This document shows, piece after piece, positions 8,418-17,768 of a DNA stretch of 64,000 nucleotides (positions are counted from its first letter, which is position 1; each line of letters starts with the position of its first letter). The translations under genes and the position numbers were made by a program. Source of the stretch: Chitinophagaceae bacterium (GTDB taxonomy: Bacteria; Bacteroidota; Bacteroidia; Chitinophagales; Chitinophagaceae); the NCBI GenBank assembly GCA_019638595.1, contig JAHBTJ010000003.1:62001-126000 (forward strand). The letters are read 5' to 3'. Below the pieces are notes generated by a model that was not told the DNA's origin, did not search any database, and saw only the letters and a program-made list of their open reading frames with translations.

Positions 8418-9992
8418 ATGATTGACATAAAGGTTCCGACAGTAGGAGAATCAATTAGTGAAGTTACATTACTGAAATGGGTAAAATCTAACGGGCAATA
8501 TGTAGAAAGAGACGAAGTAATTGCGGAACTGGAAAGTGAAAAGGCGACTTTTGAAGTAAATGCTGAAAAAGCCGGCATTCTTACAACAGTGGCGAACGAG
8601 GGCGATACACTGGCTATTGGGGCAGTATTGGCCCGTATAGATGAAACGGCCGCAAAGCCACAGGAAAATACACCCGCAAAGGCACCTGCACCTGCAACAC
8701 AGCAACCCGTGCAACAACCTGCTCCTGCGCTGGCTCCCGTGCAGGAAGCCCGGGCGGTGGGAAAGGGCAGATTGGAAGTAAAAGTGCCCACTATCGGAGA
8801 ATCCATAAGCGAGGTAACGCTTTTAAAATGGGCGAAAAAAGAGGGCGACCTTGTAAAAAGGGATGAAGTGATTGCGGAGCTCGAAAGTGAGAAGGCGACT
8901 TTTGAACTGAATGCAGTTGAATCGGGGAAGCTTTCGCTAGCTGCCAAAGAAGGAGATGTAATAAAAATAGGAGATGTAGTAGCAATTATAGATACGGATG
9001 TTGCGGTGCCCGATAAGGAAACTGCCCCGGCAGCTACTGCTCCGGTAGAAGCAAAACAGGCAACCACTCCTCCCGCTGTAGCTGAAGGTAAAGCATCAGC
9101 CGATGTAAAGGCTACTCCTGTAGCGGCAGCTATTATAGCCGACAAAAAAATTGATCCTAAAGACATAACAGCCAGTGGTAGCGCGGGCCGTATAGTGAAA
9201 GAAGATGTATTGGCAGCATTGGCAAATCCGGGTAAAAAAGCGTTTAAAGGGCAGGATTTACTTTCGAGAAATGAACGCAAAGAAAAAATGACCAACCTGC
9301 GTAAAACCATCAGCAGGCGTTTAGTGGAGTCGAAAAATACCACAGCTATGCTTACCACTTTCAATGAGGTGGATATGACGGCTGTAATGGAAATACGAAA
9401 AATATACAAGGATAAATTTAAAGAGGCGCATGGTGTAGGGCTTGGGTTTATGAGCTTTTTTGCCAAAGCCTGCGCGATAGCTCTCGGTGAATGGCCCTCC
9501 GTGAATGCGTATATTGACGGTGATGAGCTGGTGTACCACAACTATGCCGATATAAGCATAGCGGTAAGTACTCCGAGAGGACTTACGGTGCCGGTTATAC
9601 GCAATGTGGAAAGCCTGGGTATGGCCGATATTGAGAAGAAAGTAATTGAGCTGGCTAATAAAGCCCGGGATAATAAGCTCACGATGGAAGAGCTGCAGGG
9701 GGGTACTTTTACCATTACCAACGGGGGGGTATTCGGATCGTTGATGAGCACACCGATTATTAACCTGCCTCAAAGCGCCATACTGGGCATGCATAAAATA
9801 CAGGACCGCCCTATGGCGGTTAACGGGCAGGTGGTGATCAAACCTATGATGTATATAGCTTTAAGTTACGACCATCGCATTATAGATGGCCGGGAGTCTG
9901 TAAGCTTTTTGGTTCGGGTGAAAGAATTGCTTGAAAACCCGGCTTTGCTGCTAATGGGTAAAGATCCTGTAAAAACCTTACTGGAGTTATAA
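8418..9992 (+). CDS. sucB: Dihydrolipoyl succinyltransferase (2-oxoglutarate dehydrogenase E2) with two lipoyl domains
   Basis: Transfers succinyl groups from E1 to CoA and forms the core of the complex. The 524-residue protein has two near-identical lipoyl domains (about 1-78 and 118-195), each with [10 protein letters not shown]; the lipoylated lysines are K42 and K159. Ala/Pro-rich linkers join these to a peripheral subunit-binding domain (about 238-270, with [15 protein letters not shown]). The catalytic domain ends with the active-site motif [11 protein letters not shown] (H486, D490). Many E2o proteins have one lipoyl domain; the second here raises the length above the usual 400 or so. 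The two domains are also highly similar in DNA, which suggests an internal duplication. Confidence 0.96.
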   Translation: MIDIKVPTVGESISEVTLLKWVKSNGQYVERDEVIAELESEKATFEVNAEKAGILTTVANEGDTLAIGAVLARIDETAAKPQENTPAKAPAPATQQPVQQPAPALAPVQEARAVGKGRLEVKVPTIGESISEVTLLKWAKKEGDLVKRDEVIAELESEKATFELNAVESGKLSLAAKEGDVIKIGDVVAIIDTDVAVPDKETAPAATAPVEAKQATTPPAVAEGKASADVKATPVAAAIIADKKIDPKDITASGSAGRIVKEDVLAALANPGKKAFKGQDLLSRNERKEKMTNLRKTISRRLVESKNTTAMLTTFNEVDMTAVMEIRKIYKDKFKEAHGVGLGFMSFFAKACAIALGEWPSVNAYIDGDELVYHNYADISIAVSTPRGLTVPVIRNVESLGMADIEKKVIELANKARDNKLTMEELQGGTFTITNGGVFGSLMSTPIINLPQSAILGMHKIQDRPMAVNGQVVIKPMMYIALSYDHRIIDGRESVSFLVRVKELLENPALLLMGKDPVKTLLEL

Positions 9993-10034
9993 AATAGCTT
10001 CAGGTTTATTCTTCATTTTTACATTCCATGCCGT

Positions 10035-10889
10035 ATGAAGTATTATTGCAGGATCGCGCCGGTAATATGGGTAATTGTTGTAACGCTGTTTACTTCATGT
10101 CAGAAAGAGCTCAGCATTGAGGGCGCCGATATTCCCATTTCAGGATTATTGATCAGGTCTGTTGCTGTTTCCCGGGGAGACAGCCTTGTAACCATATATG
10201 CTTATGACGATAAAGGGCGCCTGGAAACGGAAACGACCGATGGCATACTTTCGGGGCAGCCTTATCACAGCTTCAGGAAATACATAAGAGATGAAAACGG
10301 CAGGCTGGCGAACCTGTTGTTTACTGAAGTGCATGCCGGAACAGTGCAGGATACCGCCAGGACAGCAATCCATTATCCCGACCCCACGAGTATGGAATTT
10401 GATTACAGCGTTACCGTGCAGGATGTATATGGCTTCCAGGTTGCTGATAGCGTTGTTTATGCCTATTCGGGAGGTAATATGGCGCAGATAGAGACATTTA
10501 CGGATATTGGAATGGGGTACGATCTGTCTGAAAGGGAAGAGCTGGTATTTAACGGGCAGGGCAATGTATCGGTCATTAATTTTTATTCGTCTGTATCTTC
10601 TCCCGATGGTTCGCTGATGCATACTTCCGTATTGGAGTATACCTATGGAACCGGGCCTGATTATATGTGGGCCAGTCCGTACGCGGCGCAGAATTACTGG
10701 TTTACAGGGTTGCCGAATGCCGAAAACATATATGTTGAGCAGTTGGAGGTAAAAGATCAGACGGGAGTAGGAACAGATGCGAAAGTACTGACCTCCCTCG
10801 ATTTGGGAAGCAACGGGAAGCCAGAAACAGGAGAGCGAACTATATTGCCTTACAACAATGTAACCAGCTATACTTTTTATTATCAGTAA
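10035..10889 (+). CDS. Lipoprotein of a tandem paralogous family, copy 1
   Basis: A 284-residue predicted lipoprotein: hydrophobic signal, lipobox F-T-S-C near residue 22, then QKELS. The body is beta-rich with repeated Tyr/Gly motifs of the YD-repeat kind: YAYDDKGRLE, DSVVYAYSGGN, LEYTYGTG. It ends VTSYTFYYQ, as do its two downstream neighbours in similar form. Function is unknown; surface or outer-membrane attachment facing the periplasm is the likely location. It lies 42 bases after sucB without an obvious terminator, and 18 bases before copy 2, so the three lipoproteins probably form one transcript. Confidence 0.8.
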   Translation: MKYYCRIAPVIWVIVVTLFTSCQKELSIEGADIPISGLLIRSVAVSRGDSLVTIYAYDDKGRLETETTDGILSGQPYHSFRKYIRDENGRLANLLFTEVHAGTVQDTARTAIHYPDPTSMEFDYSVTVQDVYGFQVADSVVYAYSGGNMAQIETFTDIGMGYDLSEREELVFNGQGNVSVINFYSSVSSPDGSLMHTSVLEYTYGTGPDYMWASPYAAQNYWFTGLPNAENIYVEQLEVKDQTGVGTDAKVLTSLDLGSNGKPETGERTILPYNNVTSYTFYYQ

Positions 10890-10907
10890 TATTTTGTTTT
10901 CCCTGCT

Positions 10908-11798
10908 ATGAAACAGTTCCTTTTTTTAATCCTTACGCTTTTGTCCCTTTTTTTTACAGCCTGTCAAAAAGAGGTTTCTACAGAACTGCCCGGAGAGCCA
11001 CAATTACCGGATGATGATATACCCGATCCCGTGCAAACCCGGTTGCCTGAAAGAATCGTTACCGTATATGGGGCAGAAGATTCTGTAGTATTGCGTTTTT
11101 TTTATGATTCCAATGGAAAGCTCGTTAAAATCACGGATGAATCTCTGGGAAATGATTTAATAAATGTGCGTTACAATAATTCGGAGTTGAGGTTATACCG
11201 GAACAGCGAGGGAATTATTGAACGCCTGGTGCCGGTATCGTTTCATTATGAGGGATTTGACCTGCAACGGACAGACAGCTCCGTTTACCATGTTTTTTAT
11301 GACCCGCTGAACAAGCAGTATACGCACAGCATTCATTATGTTATCCTGGACCCGTACTATCCATCCGGGGTTACGAGGGATAGCATTGCTTACAGTTACA
11401 ACAATAAAGGACAGCTAAACCTGCAGCAGGTGTTTCGCAAGGATCTGTCTGCAAACAATTACTTTGAAGCGGAAAGACTGGAATATACCTATAACAATGC
11501 GGATAACATTATAAAAATACGTGGCAATGAAAACTATGATAATACCGGGGACCCGTTAACGGACTATTTCATTGATGAGTATGATAATAAGCTGAATCCT
11601 TTGAACTTTGGGTATGAATGTCTTTTAATGGGAATAGACAGATACGGATGGCCATCCACCAACAATTACATAAAAACCCATGCTGAAAATTACCAGGATG
11701 AATATGTTTATACATATAACGAGTTTGATCTTCCCGAAACGATGGTTTTCTGGGAAGGTGGGGTGCAACACTATATAACCAAATTTTATTACAGGTAG
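10908..11798 (+). CDS. Lipoprotein of a tandem paralogous family, copy 2
   Basis: A 296-residue predicted lipoprotein (lipobox F-T-A-C, followed by QKEVS). It shares the layout of copy 1 and is closest to copy 3: a Tyr/Asp motif FFYDSNGKLVKI near residue 65, a DSIAYSYNNKGQL block in the middle, LEYTYNNADNI, and a C-terminal FYYR. Like copy 3 it has a late LNFGYECLLMG-type phrase that copy 1 lacks. No enzymatic motif is visible. The acidic segment after the lipobox (LPDDDIPDP) is a typical flexible tether or lipoprotein export signal region. Function is unknown. Confidence 0.8.
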   Translation: MKQFLFLILTLLSLFFTACQKEVSTELPGEPQLPDDDIPDPVQTRLPERIVTVYGAEDSVVLRFFYDSNGKLVKITDESLGNDLINVRYNNSELRLYRNSEGIIERLVPVSFHYEGFDLQRTDSSVYHVFYDPLNKQYTHSIHYVILDPYYPSGVTRDSIAYSYNNKGQLNLQQVFRKDLSANNYFEAERLEYTYNNADNIIKIRGNENYDNTGDPLTDYFIDEYDNKLNPLNFGYECLLMGIDRYGWPSTNNYIKTHAENYQDEYVYTYNEFDLPETMVFWEGGVQHYITKFYYR

Positions 11799-11878
11799 CC
11801 GCACTATGCGTTACTAATTTCTTTTTTATTCCTTATTTACTGTATACATTTGGTGTAATGCCGGCGAAATAAAATAAT

Positions 11879-12727
11879 ATGAAATCATTGTTAATCATGC
11901 TTTTGGGAACTTTGCTGTTGTTTTCCTGTTCAAAAGAGGGGTCGTTTGAGCGTGATACGGATGATCCTGTTGTGCCAGAAGGAGGGTTGCTTACTAAAAC
12001 AATTACAAAAGAAGACGGAAGTACCGACTCAATAGTAACCACTTTTTTTTATGACAGTGAAAAGCGAATAAGAAAAATAAATACCCTGCATGTCAGCACC
12101 GATGATCTGAACATAGAAGCCGAATACCGTTACTACAGGAATAGCAGCGGGTTGGTGGAACGGTATGTGGAATTTGCAAGATTCCTGGATAACGGGGTTC
12201 CTTTATATGAAGACAGTGTAATAGGCATTGTTCACAACAATGGTACGCAATATACCTATTCGATATTTAAAGGGTTGAATTTAAGCGGTGATCCGTTTAG
12301 CGACAGCGCTGTATACGCTTATAATAACAAAGGTCAGCTATCTGATTATAAATTATACGATATTGATTACGATAACAGGGAGTTTGTTTCGCATCATACC
12401 ACCTATAGCTACGATGCGAAAGACAATATCAGCATCATAAGAATGGAATTTAAAGACGACAGCCAGTCAAACGACCCTCCGCAGATCATTTCGCTTCAGT
12501 ACGATGATAAAGTTTCCGCGATGAATTTCGGTTCCGATATGTTGCTGACCGGGTTCTATTCGCTTGGGCTATGTAATCCTTCTAATGAAACCCGTTACGA
12601 AGATCCGTCTCAATCCAGTTCAATCAACATGTCTTACGAGTACAATAATATAAATAAACCCGTAAAGTCCATTCAAACAGACGTATCGGGCGGCAGGAAG
12701 GCAACCATGAATTATTATTACCAATAA
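11879..12727 (+). CDS. Lipoprotein of a tandem paralogous family, copy 3
   Basis: A 282-residue predicted lipoprotein with lipobox F-S-C (LLLFSCSKEG). It repeats the pattern of copies 1 and 2: TTFFYDSEKRIRKI, DSAVYAYNNKGQLSDY, TTYSYDAKDNISII, a MNFGSDMLLTG phrase matching copy 2, and the terminal MNYYYQ. The family probably arose by local duplication; divergence is considerable, so the event is old. The rRNA methyltransferase starts only five bases after its stop codon. Function is unknown. Confidence 0.8.
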   Translation: MKSLLIMLLGTLLLFSCSKEGSFERDTDDPVVPEGGLLTKTITKEDGSTDSIVTTFFYDSEKRIRKINTLHVSTDDLNIEAEYRYYRNSSGLVERYVEFARFLDNGVPLYEDSVIGIVHNNGTQYTYSIFKGLNLSGDPFSDSAVYAYNNKGQLSDYKLYDIDYDNREFVSHHTTYSYDAKDNISIIRMEFKDDSQSNDPPQIISLQYDDKVSAMNFGSDMLLTGFYSLGLCNPSNETRYEDPSQSSSINMSYEYNNINKPVKSIQTDVSGGRKATMNYYYQ

Positions 12728-12732
12728 TAAAA

Positions 12733-13929
12733 GTGAGCAGGCATCATTCCTGGCTGAATACAGCCACTGATATCATCAGGCAATATAAGGGAGAGCAGCC
12801 GCTTGCAGCCCATCTTAAAACCTTTTTCGCTTCCGGCAGGAAGTATGGCTCCAACGACAGGAGGCAGATCGGGCAGATGTGCTACTGTTATTACCGGCTG
12901 GGTAAATTGACCTGGAATTGCTCTTTGCCGGTACAGGATCTGATCATCGCGGGCTTATTCCTCTGCACATCGGGCGAGAGCGAGCTTTTAAGAACACTAA
13001 AGCCCGAATGGCATTCTTTTTTAAATGAAAGCGCGGATGCTAAGCTGCAGTTGATAAACCGGTGCCATAAGAACAGCAATATAGATCTTACCGCCGGCAA
13101 TATTTTTCCCTGGCACGACTTATTAAGTGAAGGAGTAGACCCTGATGCCTTTTGCCGCTCATTTCTTGTACAGCCCGATGTTTTTCTTCGTATAAGACCC
13201 GGTTTTGAAAAACCGGTCAGGCAAAAGTTACAAAATGCAGGCATTCCTTTTCGCGATACGGATAAGGGAGATTGTATTGCCTTGAACAGCCTGACCAGGA
13301 TGGAAGAAGTAATTGTGTTGAACAAAGAGGCAGTAGTGCAGGATTATAATTCACAGCGTGTATTCTATGCCGTTAGTAAAATAGCTGCTCAACAATTAAA
13401 TGTGTGGGATTGTTGCGCGGCCAGCGGCGGAAAGTCTATTCTTGCTTTCGATGTATTGGGGCGAGTGAATTTAACAGTATCCGATATTCGGCCGTCCATA
13501 CTCGCTAACTTGCGAAAAAGGCTTGCCACCGCGGGTATCAGCTTACAGCAAATGTTGCAGTTAGATCTCACGCAAAAGCAGCCGCTTTCATCACTGGCGC
13601 TTTCGCCCTTCGACCTGGTAATATGCGATGCTCCCTGCTCCGGCTCCGGCACCTGGAGCCGCACACCGGAGCCTGTTCATTTTTTTGACCGGCAGCAAGT
13701 TGAGCACTACCGGCAATTGCAGCAAAAAATTGTTACCAATGTAACGCCACATGTTAAGCCTGGCGGATACCTGCTTTATATAACCTGCTCTGCATTTAAA
13801 GCAGAAAATGAAATGATGGCGGACTACCTGTTAAAAAATGAGCCGTTCAGCCTGGTGGAAATGAAATTACTGGAAGGGTATTTTCGTAAAGCGGATACCA
13901 TGTTTACAGCCCTGTTCAGGAAAAAATAA
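12733..13929 (+). CDS. RsmB/RsmF-type RNA (cytosine-5) methyltransferase
   Basis: SAM-dependent m5C methyltransferase, likely acting on 16S rRNA. The 398-residue protein starts at a GTG five bases after the preceding lipoprotein gene. The N-terminal 150 residues are helical and NusB-like, with RKYGSNDRRQIGQM typical of RsmB. The catalytic domain has a SAM-binding motif I WDCCAASGGKS (about 225-235), the motif IV nucleophile-release cysteine in DAPCSGSG (C302) and the motif VI catalytic cysteine in YITCSAF (C352). Motif I reads AASGGK where APGGK is usual. Whether the target is C967 or C1407 cannot be read from the sequence, so no gene symbol is given. Confidence 0.88.
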   Translation: MSRHHSWLNTATDIIRQYKGEQPLAAHLKTFFASGRKYGSNDRRQIGQMCYCYYRLGKLTWNCSLPVQDLIIAGLFLCTSGESELLRTLKPEWHSFLNESADAKLQLINRCHKNSNIDLTAGNIFPWHDLLSEGVDPDAFCRSFLVQPDVFLRIRPGFEKPVRQKLQNAGIPFRDTDKGDCIALNSLTRMEEVIVLNKEAVVQDYNSQRVFYAVSKIAAQQLNVWDCCAASGGKSILAFDVLGRVNLTVSDIRPSILANLRKRLATAGISLQQMLQLDLTQKQPLSSLALSPFDLVICDAPCSGSGTWSRTPEPVHFFDRQQVEHYRQLQQKIVTNVTPHVKPGGYLLYITCSAFKAENEMMADYLLKNEPFSLVEMKLLEGYFRKADTMFTALFRKK

Positions 13930-13968
13930 TAATCGCTTCATTAAATACCGCAAGCCTGTTCGCCATAG

Positions 13969-13999
13969 GCAGATGCGTAGATCTAATCCGCGCATCTGC
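13969..13999. terminator. Hairpin between convergent genes
   Basis: Perfect 9-bp arms (13969-13977 and 13991-13999) around a 13-base loop, in the 126-base spacer between the convergent methyltransferase and small-lipoprotein genes. There is no clear T-run on either strand, so it may be a factor-assisted or bidirectional terminator. Confidence 0.4.
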
Positions 14000-14055
14000 G
14001 GCTAACGGCCCGGTAATCTTCCCTATCCGGTATATACCTGTTTCTTCAAAATGTA

Positions 14056-14238
14056 TTATTGGTTGGTATCGTTGCCTGTGTCTTTATTTAAAGTAGTATC
14101 TGCCGGCGATAAGTTAGATGTATCCTGAGTAGCAGGTGGTGAGCTGATTTCAGAATTACTATCTGTAGTTGAATCTCCGGCGTTATTGCATGATGTTATA
14201 GATAAGCCAACCAGTAAAATGCCTAATAAGAATTTCAT
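14056..14238 (-). CDS. Tiny Ser/Thr/Asp-rich lipoprotein
   Basis: A 60-residue product with a signal peptide (MKFLLGILLVGLSITSCNN), lipobox I-T-S-C, and a low-complexity tail of Ser, Thr, Asp and Asn that ends DTGNDTNQ. After processing the mature protein would be about 44 residues, acidic and disordered. A second gene of the same kind sits at 23667-23828, and the two share a conserved element 41-45 bases upstream of the ATG. Function is unknown; such peptides may be stress- or sigma-factor-controlled envelope lipoproteins. Confidence 0.65.
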   Translation of the reverse strand: MKFLLGILLVGLSITSCNNAGDSTTDSNSEISSPPATQDTSNLSPADTTLNKDTGNDTNQ

Positions 14239-14282
14239 AACAAAAGTTTTAAGTACGATAATAAGTATCGTATGGTTTTATA

Positions 14283-14299
14283 CAAGAATGTTGCCATCA
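14283..14299 (-). promoter_or_regulatory. Conserved upstream element of tiny lipoprotein genes, copy 1
   Basis: The minus-strand sequence tgatggcaacattcttg lies 45 bases before the start codon of the gene at 14056-14238. It matches 15 of 17 positions with the element at 23869-23885 before the other tiny lipoprotein gene. An ACTTAAAA run close to both ATGs is shared too. A common promoter or regulator site is inferred. Confidence 0.45.
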
Positions 14300-14517
14300 A
14301 TACCGGTTTGTATAAAAAATTAGTGAGGAATCTTTACCCCATTGCTGCCAGGTATTTCAAAACTGTTAAATTTTGCTGCAACACTGCCCGGCTAATCTGG
14401 CATAACCGGTTATTTTATTTTACATATGATAATAAATGAACAGGCTCATTGATCTGCGGGGGAATTAGCGTGATGTTATTGTATTTTTGGATCTACCCTC
14501 ACCCTAAGAATACTATA

Positions 14518-14853
14518 ATGAACAGACTTCTTATAATATTGAATACTTATAAAAGTCTGGGTGTAATTCCCGATCCTGATAATTTTGAAGCGATCGTAAG
14601 CATCCTGGAAGAGCTGAATTTCAAAAAGGATGAATCGTCGGTAACCAGGATGACAAGAAAAGAATTATCGGAATGGCTGATACAATTCATCAGGAAAAAC
14701 AGGGGTACAACTGGAACAAAACTCCCCAATACTTCTACACGGTTGCTGAAGTTGAATAATAAAGCCACCGACAAATTACTGAAGCTTCGGTTTGGAACAA
14801 ATGGCGATATCAGGAATTTTGAAGATGACTTTGATGATCTCCACAATGACTAA
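14518..14853 (+). CDS. Hypothetical protein, 111 aa
   Basis: I do not recognise this protein. It starts best at the ATG at 14518 (MNRLLIILNTYK), because the frame upstream to 14449 encodes an unlike, hydrophobic stretch. It is helical and charged, without signal peptide or membrane segment, with a central TRKELSEWLIQFIRKNRG block, a basic linker, and an acidic C-terminus (EDDFDDLHND). A cytoplasmic small regulatory or nucleic-acid-linked protein is possible. It is convergent with the PVC-type dehydrogenase gene. Confidence 0.6.
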   Translation: MNRLLIILNTYKSLGVIPDPDNFEAIVSILEELNFKKDESSVTRMTRKELSEWLIQFIRKNRGTTGTKLPNTSTRLLKLNNKATDKLLKLRFGTNGDIRNFEDDFDDLHND

Positions 14854-14859
14854 TGCACG

Positions 14860-14882
14860 GCTCAGTCCGCAAGCGGTTGAGC
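14860..14882 (+). terminator. Weak terminator after the 111-aa hypothetical gene
   Basis: Imperfect stem (14860-14870 with 14873-14882, one bulged base) just after the stop codon, followed by a T-rich stretch that runs into the end of the convergent gene. Confidence 0.4.
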
Positions 14883-14888
14883 GATTTT

Positions 14889-17759
14889 CTATTTTCTTCC
14901 CAATAAATATTCACTTACATCTGCCAGTTGCTGTTCTGTTACGCCTGCTACAGCCGGCTCGGGCATAAGACTGTTATCCTGTTTTTTCCGTGAGCTTATA
15001 TTATCAATAGCAATGGTATGCTTCTGTCCAGCAACATCTTTCACGGTGATCGTTTGTTTGTTTTCACTTACAATAAACCCAAAGAATGATCCGCCGTCTT
15101 TGGTGTTGATGAGCCAGGGCTCATACCCCAAAAGAATAGCTGCGCTTGGATGAATGATCGCATCCAGCAGCGCAGTTTTGTCGAATTTTTTACCAATATT
15201 ACTTAGCTCGGGTCCAATATCATTGCCATTGCCATTTATTTTATGGCAGGACGCGCAGTAGCTGGCAAAAACATTTTTACCATTCGCGGCATCTCCTTTC
15301 AGCGCCTCGATCTCGGTAATGGAATATTGCTTGCTTACACCAGGCTGCTTAAAATATTTACCTGCCTGCACTCTTACCGCGATATCGGGATTTTTAAAGA
15401 TCAGCTCTTCCATAGCAGGCACCAGCTCTTTGGGAAATTTATTTTCAGATGCCAGGCCCATTAGCAATTGCCCGCCCAGGGAATCCCTTGTCATTTGTTC
15501 TAACCTGCTCCTGCGTGCGTTTAATGCAAGATGTTCATCAAGCACGCCCAGCAGCCTGGCTTTCATATTGGCGAGCTTGCGCTCGTAGGCGGTATTGAGT
15601 TTAATGTTTTTCCAGTTCAGCAGTGAATACCAGTCGTTGCCCTGCCTGAACGATAGCCAGTAAGAAGCCTGTTCGGTTACATCCTGCAAAGCGCTCCTGT
15701 TCAGCTCTACCATGGCTTCGGCGGCTTTTTTATCCTTTATGAACGCAATAGCCGTAATAGCCGATCTTCTTTCTTTAGCAGGCAGCGATGCATCTGTTGC
15801 GCGTTGCATAAGATCATTTAACGCCGCAACGGGGTGAAGCTCCCATGCGAAATCAACCATTTTGGAATTCCATTGTAAAGGCGTTTCTCCGGCGGCTAAT
15901 ATGTTTTTTATTTCCGGGTAAATTTCTTCTTCATGTCCGGATAACGCGGCAGATACCGCATTCAGGTACCATTTGTCATCTCCGGGGTATTGTTTAACCA
16001 GTTCCAGCAATACTGGTTTGGATTGTTCATAAGGAATACCGGTCAATGCCAGGGCTACTTCCCGGCGTACATACGGGGAGGGATCGTTTTGTAACTGTAC
16101 GGCATAGGGCAATATATCGGCAACGGATACACGTAAAGCCCGCAGCGCAGTAGCTCTTATATTTTCATGCTCGTTTTTAAGAAGGGATACAACGACAGCT
16201 TTGCCCTGCTCGCCCAGTTGAGCCAGCAGCCAGATCGCCCTTGCCTGTATATAGGGGTTTTTGTCTTTCAGTAAAGCGCTTACCGCTTCTACCACCGCGT
16301 CACCCTGCTTTTTAAGCGCTTCAAAAGCAAGATACCGAACATTGATGGCGGGATTTTTCAATGCTTCTACCTGGCCGGCTGTATTACTAAGGTCAATTTT
16401 AGGCGCGGTTAGCTTTTTGTTTTTAGGAGATATCCGGTATATTCTTCCAAAGTTCAGGGTATCCTGCATCTGGTGACCGCCTACTACCGGGTCGTACCAG
16501 TCTGCTACATAAATAGCGCCATCCGTTCCTATAGTAACATCGCTCGGGCGAAACCATTTTTCTTTTAATTTGTTTGCAGCAGTATCGTTCCAAACATACA
16601 TGGCATTGTCCTGGCTGAGCGAGGTAATAAAGTTTGTTTTGTCTGCAGGTATCCAGCCCGATTTTTCTTGCCGGGAGTGATAACCGAAAATCACGTTCCT
16701 GCCGGCATCGGCGCTTAATACCATGCCAAGATATTTTTCTCCCAGCGCGCCACCTTCGTTTACAGTTATACCGGTAGGGGCACCGGCGCCGCTCCTGTCT
16801 CCCACGGGCATCACTCCGGGATCTTCCTGGTGCCAGTGTGCCGTAAAAATATCCTGGTCAGGGCGCTGATCAGCCTGCCAGGAGCGTGTGCCATCAGCGC
16901 TGAAAAACCCGGCATTCCCTCCTTCCGCGAGCCACGATACACGGCAAGCCGCCACCTCATCATCATTGTCATTCTGCCAGAAATTGCCATAAGAATCTAC
17001 TGTAAGCTCGTATGCATTGCGGAAGTTATGTCCTTTTACACCCAGGCCTGTTCCATCGGGATTTACTGTGAGCGCCAGTCCTCCCACCCAAACCTTACCA
17101 TCATCACTTTTCATATTGCCCTCATTTTGGGTATTGTATGGCGATCCTCCTTTATATATGCTGCCTGAACGCAATGTCCACCCGTTTTTGTCTGTAACAA
17201 TGTGGGGGCCTGCGTTACCGGTATTAAAATACCATTTACCATCGGGCCCGCCAATAACAGCGTGTAAAGAGTGATCATGATCCAGTCCCCCAAAACCGGT
17301 GAGGAAAATTTCTTTTTTATCCGGATGGTCATCGCCATCCTCATCGGTATATACAATAATATTGGGGGCACAGGAAACAATTACCTTATTGCCTATAACG
17401 GCAATGCCTACCGGCGCAAGCAAACTTGTATCCTGCACAAATACTTTGACAGAATCGGCAACGCCATCCTGGTCGGTATCTTCCAGTATTACGATACGGT
17501 CGCCCTTATCCCGGTGATGGAATTTTACGGGATCATTGTTGAAGTTCCTGTAGTTTACAGCTTCGGTTACCCACACTCTTCCTTTAGCGTCAATATCCAT
17601 GTTAGTGGGGTTATAAAGCATTGGCGAAGAAGCCCACAGGGTAACTTCCAGGTCATCGGGCACATAAATATCAATATCTGTTTTAGCTTTGGTAGAGGGT
17701 TGTTTGCACGAAGCGATAATAAGAATGATAGCCGATAAAATACTAAGCAACCGTGTCAT
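14889..17759 (-). CDS. PVC-type heme-binding dehydrogenase lipoprotein (beta-propeller, HEAT repeats, cytochrome c)
   Basis: A 956-residue lipoprotein (lipobox I-A-S-C). Residues about 25-430 form a glucose/sorbosone-dehydrogenase-like beta-propeller, with VTLWASSPMLYNPTNMDIDA and GRVWVTEAVNYR at the start. About 450-800 are HEAT-type helical repeats. The C-terminal 130 residues are a cytochrome c domain with CASCH (C835, C838, H839) and a GNDIGPELSNIG phrase. Family members, first noted in Planctomycetes and Verrucomicrobia, are thought to oxidise sugars or related substrates in the periplasm and pass electrons to the heme; the substrate is not established. The gene begins nine bases after a Tat-exported sugar isomerase gene and must share its transcript. 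Two relatives are at 36720 and 41290. Confidence 0.9.
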   Translation of the reverse strand: MTRLLSILSAIILIIASCKQPSTKAKTDIDIYVPDDLEVTLWASSPMLYNPTNMDIDAKGRVWVTEAVNYRNFNNDPVKFHHRDKGDRIVILEDTDQDGVADSVKVFVQDTSLLAPVGIAVIGNKVIVSCAPNIIVYTDEDGDDHPDKKEIFLTGFGGLDHDHSLHAVIGGPDGKWYFNTGNAGPHIVTDKNGWTLRSGSIYKGGSPYNTQNEGNMKSDDGKVWVGGLALTVNPDGTGLGVKGHNFRNAYELTVDSYGNFWQNDNDDEVAACRVSWLAEGGNAGFFSADGTRSWQADQRPDQDIFTAHWHQEDPGVMPVGDRSGAGAPTGITVNEGGALGEKYLGMVLSADAGRNVIFGYHSRQEKSGWIPADKTNFITSLSQDNAMYVWNDTAANKLKEKWFRPSDVTIGTDGAIYVADWYDPVVGGHQMQDTLNFGRIYRISPKNKKLTAPKIDLSNTAGQVEALKNPAINVRYLAFEALKKQGDAVVEAVSALLKDKNPYIQARAIWLLAQLGEQGKAVVVSLLKNEHENIRATALRALRVSVADILPYAVQLQNDPSPYVRREVALALTGIPYEQSKPVLLELVKQYPGDDKWYLNAVSAALSGHEEEIYPEIKNILAAGETPLQWNSKMVDFAWELHPVAALNDLMQRATDASLPAKERRSAITAIAFIKDKKAAEAMVELNRSALQDVTEQASYWLSFRQGNDWYSLLNWKNIKLNTAYERKLANMKARLLGVLDEHLALNARRSRLEQMTRDSLGGQLLMGLASENKFPKELVPAMEELIFKNPDIAVRVQAGKYFKQPGVSKQYSITEIEALKGDAANGKNVFASYCASCHKINGNGNDIGPELSNIGKKFDKTALLDAIIHPSAAILLGYEPWLINTKDGGSFFGFIVSENKQTITVKDVAGQKHTIAIDNISSRKKQDNSLMPEPAVAGVTEQQLADVSEYLLGRK

Positions 17760-17768
17760 CTTTATTTT

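Noticed and set aside
8378-9541. 387-codon open frame opposite odhB
   Set aside because: It is antisense to the conserved lipoyl and catalytic domains; composition is a Ser/Ala-rich mirror of the E2 codon pattern, with no signal or motif.
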